Shown here one piece after another: positions 10,610 through 21,400 of a stretch of 35,275 nt of DNA (positions are counted from its first letter, which is position 1; each line of letters starts with the position of its first letter). The DNA comes from Oehlia diaphana (Eukaryota; Glomeromycota; Glomeromycetes; Glomerales; Glomeraceae), in NCBI GenBank assembly GCA_003833135.1, contig QZLH01000103.1, forward strand, positions 124,863-160,137, read 5' to 3'. Position numbers and translations under genes: made by a program. The notes under the pieces were generated by a model. That model saw only the letters and a program-made list of their open reading frames with translations, was not told where the DNA came from and did no database searches.

Positions 10610-12551
10610 TTATGCTTTATCAGGTGATAAACCTATTTTCAATGAGCCAATAAGAGCATTCCCACGAAATTTGGCCCAACAAGAAATACTTTCCGGATTC
10701 AGGGATATTCCCAAAGTAGGTATACTAATAATTTTCTCACTTTCACGTAAAATATTGTCCGAGGAAACAAAATATGACTTTTCAATAACTACCGGAATAC
10801 TAAATCTAGCAATGGGAGGTACACTTTTTTTATATCTTTCAATTATATCTTTATATGTAGCATGAATTGCTTCCATTTTCATTTCAATTATATCATAAAT
10901 GTCTTTATTGCATAATCTTCTTATATAATATTGTGGTTGTAAGAGAATTGAATTGTTGTTGTCTATCAGTGTTTCTTTCTTATTTTCCTGTGAAACAAAA
11001 TTTATACCAACAAAAAATCTTTTATCCCATAATATAACTTGACCATTCTGAATTATTACAATATTCTTTGTTTCTTCTTTAGATGTAAATGGTTGTCTAC
11101 AAAATGTCCAATGTCCATAAGGTATGTCCGAAACGTGATTAACTTTTTTTTCATAACATAATAAAACATTATTCAATGTAATATTATTGTATCTTGAAGT
11201 CTTGTTATGTGAAAGGAGAATTTGAGATGTTTTAGAAGATAAAGTGGAAAAAGACAATATATGATCATAAAATCTCAATACGGATTCTAATCTTGGAGGT
11301 TGTTCCAAACATTTAACAAATGTTATTATTTTACTTATTATTCTTGTAGATAAATGTTTCTGTAATATCCAATGAAAAGATGGAATTGGATCAGGTAATA
11401 TTAATGTACAAATTCCATTATTTTTATCAAATTTAACCCTTGAATGATTTATGATTTCATTCACTGTGATATAAAAAAAAAAATTATTTAATTAAATAAG
11501 ATAAATCTTGTTTATGCATATTTTTTTTTTTCAAATACCTTCTGAATTTACACAATTTTTATGATATTCCATGTGGTTCATGAACCTTGATAATCCTTCT
11601 GTAGTTAAAGGTTCATATTCTTCTTTTCCTTCAACATGATATCTTTTATTAAATTTATCCAATGAAAATCTTACAACATTTCTTTTATGATCCATTGATT
11701 GATTTGAAGGGTCTTCAACCCAAGGGATATTAGCCTTAATACAAGTTTCTTTCAATCTATCCTGATAAGTATATATTTATCAATTAAAAAGAAATGGAAA
11801 AAATACCAACTTTTGATGAATAATACCTTTGTTACAAATAATAATGGTCTAACGGTTTGTAATCCAATAGCTTCAATATTTCTTATAACAGGAAATTTAC
11901 TTATAATAGACATTGAAGCCAATCCATTAATTCCACTTCCTCTTGATAATCTCATTATTAAAGTTTCTAATTGATCATTTAAATGATGTCCTACAAATAA
12001 TGATAAAATTTTATATTCATTACATCCTTTTGCTAATAATTTATATCTTTCAATTCTAGCAAATGTTTCATACTGTGATTGTGTAGGAAATGGAGAATTA
12101 GAATTACTAATTGTTAAATCTGAAAGGTCAACCTTTTTCCATTGAATTTTCATTATTTGATTATTAATCTCTAAATAAAAAAAAAATGTATTGTTAATTT
12201 TATTAACATAAATTAGTATTTAAAGTTTAAAAGTTTACCTAATGTGGATAAAATATTAGAAACTTGAAATGCTTCTTTTGTGCTCTCTTCTCTTAATTGA
12301 TGATCTATGATAAAAGCTGTAATCTGATTTCCTGATTTTTTACAATATTGATTTAATAAATAACATAGCGCCATACTATCTACTCCTCCTGACACTGCAA
12401 CTCCTATTAAAATTGAGACATTCATTTCATTAAATAAGAAATTGAATGAGAGAAAAAAAATTTCTATACCTATTCTTTCTTTATACTTTAAATTTACTTT
12501 ACTCATGAATCCTGAAAATTCTTTCGCGGAAATTGGTAATCTTGAAGTCAT
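10610..12551 (-). CDS. tilS: tRNA(Ile)-lysidine synthase (TilS/MesJ-like), 5 exons
   Basis: ATP-dependent PP-loop enzyme that attaches lysine to C34 of the CAU-anticodon isoleucine tRNA so that it decodes AUA; in a eukaryote the expected place is the mitochondrion. Exons on the minus strand: 12551-12470, 12403-12239, 12170-11827, 11761-11539, 11463-10610, giving 555 residues. Evidence: PP-loop IGVAVSGGVDSMAL (SGGVDS at 32-37), IDHQLREES, GHHLNDQLETLIMRLSRGSG (about 143-162) and PWVEDPSNQS (about 210-218), all TilS signatures in the right order. The N-terminal half is the canonical catalytic domain. The C-terminal 280 residues, all in the last exon, are long compared with bacterial enzymes (about 430 total) and carry no motif I recognise. 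Intron 1 (12469-12404, 66 nt) is stop-free in frame, but removing it rejoins KERI to GVAVSGG. No strong mitochondrial presequence is visible. Confidence 0.88.
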
Positions 12552-13140
12552 TTTTTTTTAAAGTGAAAAAAATGAGTTACAATAAGAAAAAATATAGGAA
12601 GGTTATTCCTGACCCGGACTAATATTATTATCCATAAAAATAACAATTTTGTAATAATAAATGTATTTTAAATGAATCGGATATTTTTTTAAAAAAAAAC
12701 TTCCTATTTAACATTCCATGTTTGAAGGGATTATAATGAGAGGTCAGTTAATAAAATATTGTAATTTCGTAAAAATGATAATTTTGAGATTTATGATATT
12801 TAAGATTATCATATTAGTGTATGATTGGTGATCCGATCGTCTATATATACAAAGTGAATTCAAACTCTGCAATCATGAAAAAATTTCTCCTTTCGGGAGG
12901 TTTCACTAATTCCCCACATAAATCGTGCTTCACAATATAAAATAAGATGTATAATAAAAATGATTAATGAAATGTAAAAAGTCTTCCAGAAGATTTAAAA
13001 TTAATATATATTGCTTAAATTTTTTATTGCAAATATGTATTACGTAATAAAGACTAGTATAGTGCTTAATGATTTAAAACGGTTTTAAAACGGGTTTAAA
13101 AACGCCAAAATTGTTTTATTCACAACTAATGAGTCACATA
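12552..13140. other. Intergenic region upstream of TilS
   Basis: AT-rich, with no open frame of note. It presumably includes the TilS promoter at its left end. A string TATATATAC occurs at about 12842-12850. Confidence 0.45.
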
Positions 13141-13144
13141 TTTA

Positions 13145-14313
13145 TTATTGAATTAATGACATACCAAGTAAGTTTATTTCATTAGTTACTTTATTTGCCG
13201 TATTTTTGCCGTATTTGACAGTATCTCTCTCAAGACCGTTCAATTGGCTGGAAAAATTAAAAGAAAAATGGCAGAAAGACATAATTTCAGAATTCGTAGT
13301 ATCATTCAGGTAAGAAGAGGGACTGTAGAGAAAGTACAAAAAAAAAACGCTTGAAAAAATTCAAAAACCGTATTTTATATAGAACGAAACAAAAAATCAT
13401 ACCCTTGGGAAAACAATATCCTTACACAAATTTCGTCTGATACTATTCGGGATGCCTGGACTCTTCTTTGGACCCAAGCTTTCCGACCTTCAAGGAAAAT
13501 GGATCATCATTCAGCCAAATCAGGATTTGAGACCAGCAACTGTGAATCTAACGTACTCGAGAGAGATTTAGAAAAGAAAAGGAATGATAGTGAGATTCAT
13601 GATGGGCGCATCAGTTCGTTGTCCAAAACGGGTGAATAAAAAGTGTTCACAATAGAGAGTACAAAAAATGGAAATGATACAAATTATCAAAATGTCCTAA
13701 CCAAAGAAAAACTGAACCAACTTGAACAACTGCTCAGAGTCGGTTCCCTTCGAGGCTATGATTGGACAGATGAAATTCCATCAAAATCCTGTAGATTTGT
13801 ACACGCTCACCCTCTCCCTACAAAGAAGAATCGAAAGGAATTGAGTGTCAAGGGACCGTGCGACATCTGTCGGCGTGTGATGGATCAAATTGCATCTCGT
13901 CAGATAGCAACGATTCACTTACCTTAGTTGATACATTCGAGGAATCTGTTCGATCTCGAATTGCAACCATTATCGAATGCAAGGTTCGCCCCAATAGTAA
14001 TCCTAAAGAATTAACCTTCTATATAGCAAATGCTGCAAAATTAAGCTTTAATAATATAATCTTCATCGGGGAGGTCTAATATGGAATGCTCTTCTTGGAT
14101 TGTTTCGGCGAAGACACGAATTTGATGGCATATCCGCTTGGTTCTCTTGAAGAAATGCCAAACGACCATCCAGTTGAAGATATAGCATGGTTTGAGGAAG
14201 ACGGAATTGTATATGAGGAACTTCAACGTACATGTATGTATGCAAAAATGCTAGAGCAAATGATATATATTATAAAAAAATTTACAAATTGTACTAGAAT
14301 CGCACCATTATAA
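13145..14313 (+). pseudogene. Decayed unknown gene, several frame breaks
   Basis: Base composition is less AT-rich here than around it, and long near-open frames line up on the plus strand. From about 13145 a frame contains RPFNWLEKLKEKWQ up to a GTAAGA donor-like site near 13309. From about 13355 a frame reads TIRDAWTLLWTQAFRPSRK and SLSKTGE, has a stop at 13637-13639, and resumes in the same frame with NVLTKEKLNQLEQLLRVGSL, KSCRFVHAHPLPTKKNRKE and GPCDICRRVMDQIA to a stop at 13927. A third frame, open from 13858, reads LTLVDTFEESVRSRIATIIE, has a stop at 14077-14079, and continues MLFLDCFGEDTNLMAYPL to 14313. Two in-frame stops plus a shift indicate a relic, or a poorly assembled gene. CxxC-like spacing (CDIC) is present, but no family is recognised. 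Confidence 0.45.
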
Positions 14314-14315
14314 AC

Positions 14316-14634
14316 AGTTAATATAATTATGTATTTGCGTCATTTTGCAATTTACTCTTGATTTAAAATTTTTCGCTACGTATATGTAAATAATAATTCA
14401 TAAAATATTAACAAAGCTTCGCTCATATGTGCATAGTGTGTATAGTGTGGTGCGGTACGGAAATTCTTACCTTAAAAAAAATTGTGTCTGCCACGAGTTC
14501 TATGGGAACATACAAAAACAAAATAATTGTACTTTAAATTCCGGCAAAATCCGGAATTTTTAACAAATTCCCGGTAAAAATTTGTCACAAAATCAGGTTT
14601 TTTCACACCTATTTCCGTTTTTAAAAAGGTTGAA
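14316..14634. other. Intergenic, left flank of the TIR element
   Basis: Nothing coding is visible. A TTCCGG...CCGGAA-like local inverted string occurs at about 14539-14557. The interval ends at the putative target-site duplication (14635-14643). Confidence 0.4.
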
Positions 14635-14643
14635 AGTCACAAT

Positions 14644-14755
14644 AGCATAGATAAAAGTCCTAATGATCGGCAGGTTACACAAAATTTCATATAGAAATTT
14701 CATATGCCGATTAGTAACTTTGTCCATGATAAAAGTTCCGATTTGTCATAATAAC
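14644..14755 (+). repeat. 112-bp direct duplicate, copy 1 (left of gap)
   Basis: Identical, as far as I can read, to 15148-15259. It includes the left terminal inverted repeat of the element and an internal 10-bp doublet (AATTTCATAT twice). It stops exactly where the run of N begins. Confidence 0.9.
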
Positions 14756-15116
14756 NNNNNNNNNNNNNNNNNNNNNNNNNNNNNNNNNNNNNNNNNNNNN
14801 NNNNNNNNNNNNNNNNNNNNNNNNNNNNNNNNNNNNNNNNNNNNNNNNNNNNNNNNNNNNNNNNNNNNNNNNNNNNNNNNNNNNNNNNNNNNNNNNNNNN
14901 NNNNNNNNNNNNNNNNNNNNNNNNNNNNNNNNNNNNNNNNNNNNNNNNNNNNNNNNNNNNNNNNNNNNNNNNNNNNNNNNNNNNNNNNNNNNNNNNNNNN
15001 NNNNNNNNNNNNNNNNNNNNNNNNNNNNNNNNNNNNNNNNNNNNNNNNNNNNNNNNNNNNNNNNNNNNNNNNNNNNNNNNNNNNNNNNNNNNNNNNNNNN
15101 NNNNNNNNNNNNNNNN
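14756..15116. other. Assembly gap, 361 N
   Basis: Unresolved bases. The sequence to the left of the gap (112 bp) reappears 31 bp to its right, so the gap length and the presence of two copies are both uncertain. Confidence 1.
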
Positions 15117-15147
15117 AGCGCACTCTCCTTCTCTCCGTGTCAAGATA

Positions 15148-15259
15148 AGCATAGATAAAAGTCCTAATGATCGGCAGGTTACACAAAATTTCATATAGAA
15201 ATTTCATATGCCGATTAGTAACTTTGTCCATGATAAAAGTTCCGATTTGTCATAATAAC
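15148..15259 (+). repeat. 112-bp direct duplicate, copy 2 (right of gap)
   Basis: Same sequence as 14644-14755, but continuing into CCCCTGTTC and the body of the element. The 31 bases between the gap and this copy (15117-15147) are GC-richer than the neighbourhood and are not the AGTCACAAT flank of copy 1. Confidence 0.9.
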
Positions 15260-15467
15260 CCCTGTTCAAATTTTACGCAGTTATTCTTTTCAACTTTCTT
15301 TAACGTACTATGTTATTACATCGCAATACATCGCAAACACTTAAAACTTTACTTAGACGCGTAATTGCAGTTTGTAAGGTAGCAAAAGAAAGTTAAACCA
15401 GGTTTTTTTGGAAGTTATTCGCTAATATTTAAATAGTTTCAAATATTGGAAATTAAAGAAAGCTACT

Positions 15468-16142
15468 TTACCAACTATCCATCCTTTGAAGTCGCTCGTT
15501 TAAATTAATATGTATATTTTCAACTTCATTATTATTTAATGGTTCATCTTCATTGTCTTCTCCATCTTGACTACCTTCTATATCTTCAATATCTTCCTCT
15601 ATTAGCTCATTCATGGAACTATTCAAACGGTTTAAAAAGGAATCAACATTTTTTTGTATTCCTTTTTTAAGATACTCAAGACAATGGCGGCATCGGAAAT
15701 CTAATGATGCATAGCAATTAGCGTGATAACCATGGCCGCAAATAAGAATCTGGCATTGTTCTTGTTCATTTAATACTTCATGACAATGATCACACTTTCC
15801 TAAAACAGGAGGGTATCCAGTACTATATCCAAGAGGTAATTTGATTACATCTAAAGTTCCCATAGTAATAGATTCATGTTGTAATTTTGTAGTCATTTTT
15901 TGAAACTTAGAAGCTAAAGATATTCCTTCAGAAGATAATTCAGGTTCTGATTCATTTTCATTATTCTGATAGTTTATTTTATTACCTTCTACAATAGACA
16001 TATAATGAGGAAAACAAATTGTATCATGTAATTTTAAATATGGATATATGATTAATGTTCCATGATCTTTAGCTTTATTAAAGCTAATTCTGTTAATCTT
16101 CGAAAATTTGAAGAATTTTTTGAACATTGATGAATAGAACAA
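15468..16142 (-). CDS. RING-like zinc-finger ORF, probably C-terminal part of a transposon protein
   Basis: Open for 224 residues. A Cys/His cluster at about 113-157 reads CDHCHEVLNEQEQCQILICG followed by HGYHANCY and FRCRHCLEYLKKGI, a treble-clef/RING-like CxxC...C(G)HGYH..CY...CxxC pattern. It is followed by an acidic low-complexity stretch (EEDIEDIEGSQDGEDNEDE) and a final MDSW. From memory, this Zn module followed by an acidic tail and terminal Trp recurs at the C-terminus of long transposase-like proteins in Rhizophagus; I could not verify that. Its position inside inverted repeats agrees. The first Met may not be a real start: upstream the frame stays open for about 16 codons and then meets stops directly behind a CTAAG acceptor-like site, so this is either a last exon or a truncated gene. 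Confidence 0.55.
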   Translation of the reverse strand: MFYSSMFKKFFKFSKINRISFNKAKDHGTLIIYPYLKLHDTICFPHYMSIVEGNKINYQNNENESEPELSSEGISLASKFQKMTTKLQHESITMGTLDVIKLPLGYSTGYPPVLGKCDHCHEVLNEQEQCQILICGHGYHANCYASLDFRCRHCLEYLKKGIQKNVDSFLNRLNSSMNELIEEDIEDIEGSQDGEDNEDEPLNNNEVENIHINLNERLQRMDSW

Positions 16143-16243
16143 GGACCAAGTAATTTTTGAGATCCCATTTAGAATGTATTTTGGGAAATTTTTTTATTAA
16201 TCTTAGAAAATAAAATAAAATAAACTGTCGCTAAGCCTGCAAT

Positions 16244-16309
16244 CACGTGATAAAATTTTAACCAATAAAATTAACTATCCAATAATATTGCTATCTTTCC
16301 AACCACGTG
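16244..16309. promoter_or_regulatory. CACGTG and CCAAT motifs upstream of RAI1, inside the element
   Basis: Two CACGTG E-box palindromes (16244-16249 and 16304-16309) bracket two CCAAT strings (about 16262 and 16279). They lie within the right end of the TIR element, 110-180 bp upstream of the RAI1 start codon and about 100-160 bp upstream of the minus-strand RING ORF. They could serve either gene. Function is inferred from motif identity only. Confidence 0.35.
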
Positions 16310-16421
16310 TTAATAAACAAACTTGCCAATCATTAGGACTTTTATCTATGCCTAGTCACAATTGATATTTCAAGCATTAACCAAAAATGCAAAATTGCTT
16401 CACATTAGCTATAGTAGAATA

Positions 16422-17971
16422 ATGGAACAAAGTATACGTCCTGATCCAAATATTTATAAATTTCCTATTCATCCTTTTAAACGTTTTAATAAGAAATGTG
16501 TTGAATTTAAACAACCTGTTGAAATTACGTGTTTTAGTTACGATGAAAATCGTCAATTACATATGGATGATCGAGAGTCAGTAAGTTGTAACCAATTTTC
16601 ATTGTTATTATTGTTATTGTAGAAAAAATCAGAATCGCTGATGATTTTGTTTATCTTTTTTTATAGAGGTATTATTATCCTCCAAATTTGGAAGAATGTA
16701 ATTTATCAGTTGGATATGAAAATTTAATACAAAAATCTGAAGGGCCTGAGCCAATTCATTCTTTATTGGACGCTTTGATTCATTTAAACGAAACTAAGGG
16801 CGATGAAGTCAAAGCTGATATTGTAAGTTTACATGAATCTGTAATCTTCTTGATTTCTGAGTCCAGAAACAATTCTTTTATTTTAGTCTAAATTCTGTTT
16901 TTATTTAGATTTCTTGGAGAGGAATTTTCACGAAGATGTTGTGTACTCCCTATAATAGAAACGAATCTTGGGAATTTGGAGCTACATTATATAATGTTAG
17001 CATAGTTGCAACTTAATTATTTAATTATCCTTTATGGTTTTGTAAATATATTTTTTCTTGCATATTTAATTTTGTTATTTTATTTTTTTATTGTTTAAAT
17101 TCTAGAATACAATGTAAGTTACGTTATTATTTATCTTGTTTAAAGAAAGATAAATTTTTCGATAATCTTTTTATTTTTACCAAATCTACAGTTTCATTGA
17201 AGAGCATGAAACAGAACAAACACGACTATATCGTGAAGGAAGTACGCCAAAAGCTAAATTAATGGGATATTGGGGATATAAATTTGAGGCATTAAGTACG
17301 ATTGGTGTACCTGCGACTGAAATACAATCTCCCGATGATCCCGAATTATTAGCTCGTAAAAATACGATAGTTAACACGAATATTCAATATTGTTCTGTGT
17401 CTAAAACATCATTGGGAAAAAATAGATTGATTATGGGAGCAGAAGTTGATTGTCTTATAGACGTTAAACCGCCATATCCTGAGAATCCGATTGATAGATA
17501 TATTGAATTAAAAACTACTAAAATTCTCAAAAACGAAAGAGATAATTTTTTATTTGAAAGGTATGGATATTTGATTAATTCTTAAATTAAAAAAATTAAT
17601 TTAACATTAGTTCATTAATATTTAGATATAAGTTGATTAAATTTTGGGCACAATCATTTCTTATTGGATTACCAAAAATCATTGTTGGTTTTAGAGATGA
17701 TGATGGAAATTTGTGTAGTTTAAAAGAAATTAAAACTTTGGAGATACCGAGAATGGTTAGAGGAAAAGATAAAATGTGGGATGCAGTTATATGTTTAAAT
17801 TTCTTAAATGAATTTTTTGAATGGTTAAGAAGAGTGATTGATATTGAGGATGCGAACTCTTCATATGTTATATCATTTAAAGAACCATATCAAGAAATTG
17901 AAGTCACATTTTGTCATAATAAAAATCCTGTATTGGCAGATAGACACTTAAAACCATTTGGTAAAAAGTAA
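16422..17971 (+). CDS. RAI1: RAI1/DXO-family decapping nuclease, 6 exons
   Basis: 5'-end RNA quality-control enzyme (decapping, pyrophosphohydrolase or deNADding, depending on the species); in yeast it partners the nuclear exonuclease Rat1. Exons: 16422-16580, 16667-16822, 16909-16995, 17106-17113, 17192-17560, 17626-17971, giving 374 residues, close to yeast Rai1 (387) and human DXO (396). Active-site series visible in order: GYWGYKFE (E169), GAEVDC (E221, D223), ELKTTK (E242, K244), KFWAQSFLIG (Q269); spacing from E242 to Q269 equals that of the mammalian enzyme (E253 to Q280). Start: the ATG at 16422 gives MEQSIRPDPNIYKF; the frame is open further upstream but has no earlier ATG. The fourth exon is only 8 nt. 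The start lies 60 bp from the target-site duplication of the neighbouring transposon. Confidence 0.92.
17106..17113 (+). other. 8-nt microexon of RAI1
   Basis: Bounded by a TTCTAG acceptor (17100-17105) and a GTAAGT donor (17114). It adds AAT ACA AT, which with the next exon gives N-T-I-F-I-E-E, the strand expected before the catalytic region in RAI1/DXO proteins (consensus G-T-I-hydrophobic). Without it the upstream exon (phase 0) and downstream exon (needs two bases) are out of frame. Confidence 0.75.
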
Positions 17972-18471
17972 AAAAAAAATTATTTGATTGGTCTAAATAC
18001 TTATACCGTTCACAAATATGATATGTTAAATGATATGATGGCGCTGAAATGTTGCAAATAGGTTATATTTAGGACATATATAATTATTGAACGCTTCCAA
18101 ACTAATTTAAATTTTCACTTCACATATATATATTTTTTAAGCATTTCTGATAGATGTAGTAATTATTATAGTCGGCTTTATCGTAATAAAGGTAATCATT
18201 GAACTCCAATGAATATTATAATAAATATAAATTAAACTAATATACACTTTATTATTTAATATTGATATATTTTGTGTTTTTTTAATTCTAGAAAACAATA
18301 AATAATTAAACCATCTAAAGTGTAATTAATTTAAAAATATATGTATATTTTAAAATGCTATAATACAAAATAATACAAAACATAAGAGGAAAAAAATATC
18401 AAATAAATAAATACTCTATTTATGAAAAAAAATATGTATAAACAAAATATTTTGATGGAACATGACGATGA
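17972..18471. other. 3' intergenic region between convergent RAI1 and TBC genes
   Basis: 500 bp, AT-rich, with several AATAAA or ATAATACAAAATAATACAAAA strings (about 18298 and 18360-18380) that could act as polyadenylation signals. Nothing else recognised. Confidence 0.5.
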
Positions 18472-21400
18472 TTATGAGCCACTAAAAAATGAAGTTAAAG
18501 ACATTGTACTCATTCGTTTTTCTTGTTTACTCTTTGGAGCATTACCAGGTGACATCGGTCTAGCTACTTCATTATTACTATAACCATTTATTAACATTCT
18601 CAATCCGTTCAATTGTGCACTCATAGTTTCTCTTGATTCTTCACTCTCCGCCAAACGTAATTTAACATCTGCTACCATATGTTCTAATTCCTCCACTCTT
18701 TTAGCAGAAAAACATTCTCCATTACATTGTGGTATTATATCAAATTCATCTAAATCATCTGATAATTCGTATTCATTTCCAGCATTAATTGACGGTAAAT
18801 CTTCGGCATCCATTGTGAAATTTGACGTGGATTTTGTTGTCCCGCTTTCTCTTCTAATAATATTATGTACAGGCGATGAAGATCCATCTGATGTATTTCC
18901 GTTAAAGAAATTCATAAACGAACTTCTTCTACTTTTATTACTACCATTATCATCTTGTGCTATATCACTATTATCATAAATTACATCATCTTCATTTAAA
19001 GCAGCATCCTTTTCTGGTCCTTCTAGCATTGCAACTTTGGCTTTTAATATTCCCATCTCTTTTTTTAATTTTCCATTTTGCAATCTCAAAATTTTTACTT
19101 CTCTAATTTGTGGTTCCATTACGCTTTGTTCATAAACTGCTTGTGTCACTTCTTCATCCAACCTTTCAATCTCTTTTCTCAAGAAGATATTCTTTTCTTG
19201 TAATGCTTCATTCGCAAGTTTTGAATTTTTCAATGAAATTTCCGATTCAGCAATTATCTTGTGTAAATCATCGTTCTCCTGCATCAGTTCAAATTTTTCC
19301 ATTTTAACTTGTATTAATTCATCAGTTATTGCTGTTTCGCTTGGTATTGCAATTTTATTTTGTTCGTTAAAATCAATTTCTCCGAATTCTGAAGCGGGCG
19401 TAGATATAGACGTTGACTGTGATGTATTAGTAGTCGATTGTGATACTATAGACGATGAAGACGTTGAATATAGTCTTGACATTGACATAAAACTTGTTGC
19501 CGAGCCACGACGTGGTTTATTCAATACATCTGAATCTGATGTTCTTCTTTTATGAATATTATTTGTATTAACTTCTGTTGAAGGTCTCGGCGTTATATTA
19601 AGATCTTCAGGTGATTGATTTGGACTACTCGCTGATATAATTGATGAACCTGAAGTCCTTCTAGACAATATTGCCCCTTCTTCACCATATTCATTAGAAT
19701 TAAGCGAAATCAGAGATGAAGACATTCGTTTATTTTCTTTCTCGAGACCACGAACATTTTTCTTTAATCCTTCCAACTCTGTAACTAAATCCATTTTTTC
19801 CATTTTCACAATAACTAATTGTTCGGTTACATCTGCATGTTCCTTTTGAAGTTGAGATAACGCTAGAGCTAAATCTTCAATTTGTTGATGTAATAATCCA
19901 GAACTTATGGTCTTTTGCGAAAATGAAGATGTTGAAGTATTCTCATTATCATGAGTCGAAGAGTCACTGGATGTACTATTTAATGAAGAAACTGAAGAAA
20001 CAGATTGTCTTGAATTTGGAAGTGCATTAAATGACCAACGTTTTGGTTTATCACGTTTCTCATTTTGTTTAGCATCCTTGTTTTTCTCGTTCTGAGATTT
20101 GTCAAATCTTTCATTGAACCGTATTGCCACCAATTTTTCAGCACGTTTCTTTTGATCCTCTAACTCTTTAACATAATTTGTGTTCAATTGATCTAATTTA
20201 GCTTTAGTAATCACATTACTTAAACCCATAGCATCGTTAATTAATCCAGTCGGTTCATTATCATACGCATCATAAAGTTGTGAAGTAAGAAATTCCAATA
20301 AATCTTCAAATTCATCAATTTCAAGTAAACTTGCTTCATTCTTTTTTAACAATGCAATCGCTACACGCATAATTGTTTCAGGAGCTCCTTCTGCAAATAC
20401 TATATCGTAAATTCGAAGAACTAAAGGTAATGGATATGTATAAGCGAATAATGATAAAAACCACTGTGAAGCAAACATCGCCGCGTGTATAGCATGAAGT
20501 TGAAAATGTGCATGGAGCTTTGGAAGGATTTGTGAGAGAAGAGCTGAAAACTGATAAAGTCGAAGTTGAAGACCCTCCATATTTAGTGTAAACATCGTTC
20601 GCATATCATAGGTTTCCATCAATCTATTAAAACAAATGAATTGGAATATTAAATTAATTTGACAAAAAAAAAAAAATACGTGAAATTAATTTTTTACCGA
20701 ACAAATACACAAAATGCCTGTGCTTCATTCATCTAATAAGGAAACGAAATAAAATAATTTAGTTAAAATAATTGAAATTTTTTTTTTTTTTTTTTTTTAA
20801 CAACTTACGTTCATTAAAAGAGGTCCAACCAAGAACCCAAGACCTTGACAATATCCCACTAATGAATCATATAAACTGTATGCTTTCAATACATTCCATA
20901 ACATTGTTTGACCTTTACCATTTTCTTCTTTAAACATTTCAATATGAGGAAATGTTCTTGCGAGATCACGTTGAATGATTCTATCATATGGTGAAGATTC
21001 GGACAATAATTGAGAATACATTGTTTCTAAATAAGTAGAAGAAGCTTGACACATCGATTGCCAAACTAAACCTCTCAATTTTGGCGGTAGACCTTGTTGT
21101 AATTTTGCTGAAAGAAGATGAGGTAATTTCGTGGCTACTGATGAATAATCTTGAATCAAAGCAGACCAAAAATCCCAATCAATAGTTTTTGAAGCTTCGT
21201 TATCATCTTTTTCTTCAAGGATTGGAACTAAATCAGACATATCATTTTCACTTGTGGGACTTGTGTTTATATCATCAATAAGTGATTGTACGGTTTCAAA
21301 ATTAGCTTTGAGTACATTAGATTGAATGCAAACTGATTTTGGATCATTATCTAGAATATTATTTTGACGTTCAAGACGCGCAAGTAAAAATTCAGTAGAG

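Larger units (their letters stand above)
14644..16353. mobile_element. DNA transposon with TIRs and 9-bp target-site duplication, interrupted by a gap
   Basis: The left end, from 14644, begins AGCATAGATAAAAGTCC and the first 30 or so bases read on through TAATGATCGGCAGGTT. The right end, reverse-complemented from 16353, begins AGGCATAGATAAAAGTCC and continues TAATGATTGGCAAGTT. That is an inverted repeat of about 31 bp with only two mismatches after the first base. Directly outside both ends is the same 9-mer AGTCACAAT (14635-14643 and 16354-16362). A 9-bp duplication fits Mutator-like elements; 8 bp would fit hAT. The element encloses a RING-like ORF on the minus strand, which may be the tail of its transposase-associated protein. 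The middle is not fully known because of the N-run, and the left end occurs twice, on both sides of the gap. Confidence 0.65.

Noticed and set aside
14663..15231. Open frames of about 160 codons crossing the N-run
   Set aside because: They exist only because N codons are not read as stops; the real flanks encode short strings without features.
19110..19555. Two plus-strand ORFs opposite the TBC gene
   Set aside because: Shadows of the Ser- and Glu-rich minus-strand coding sequence.
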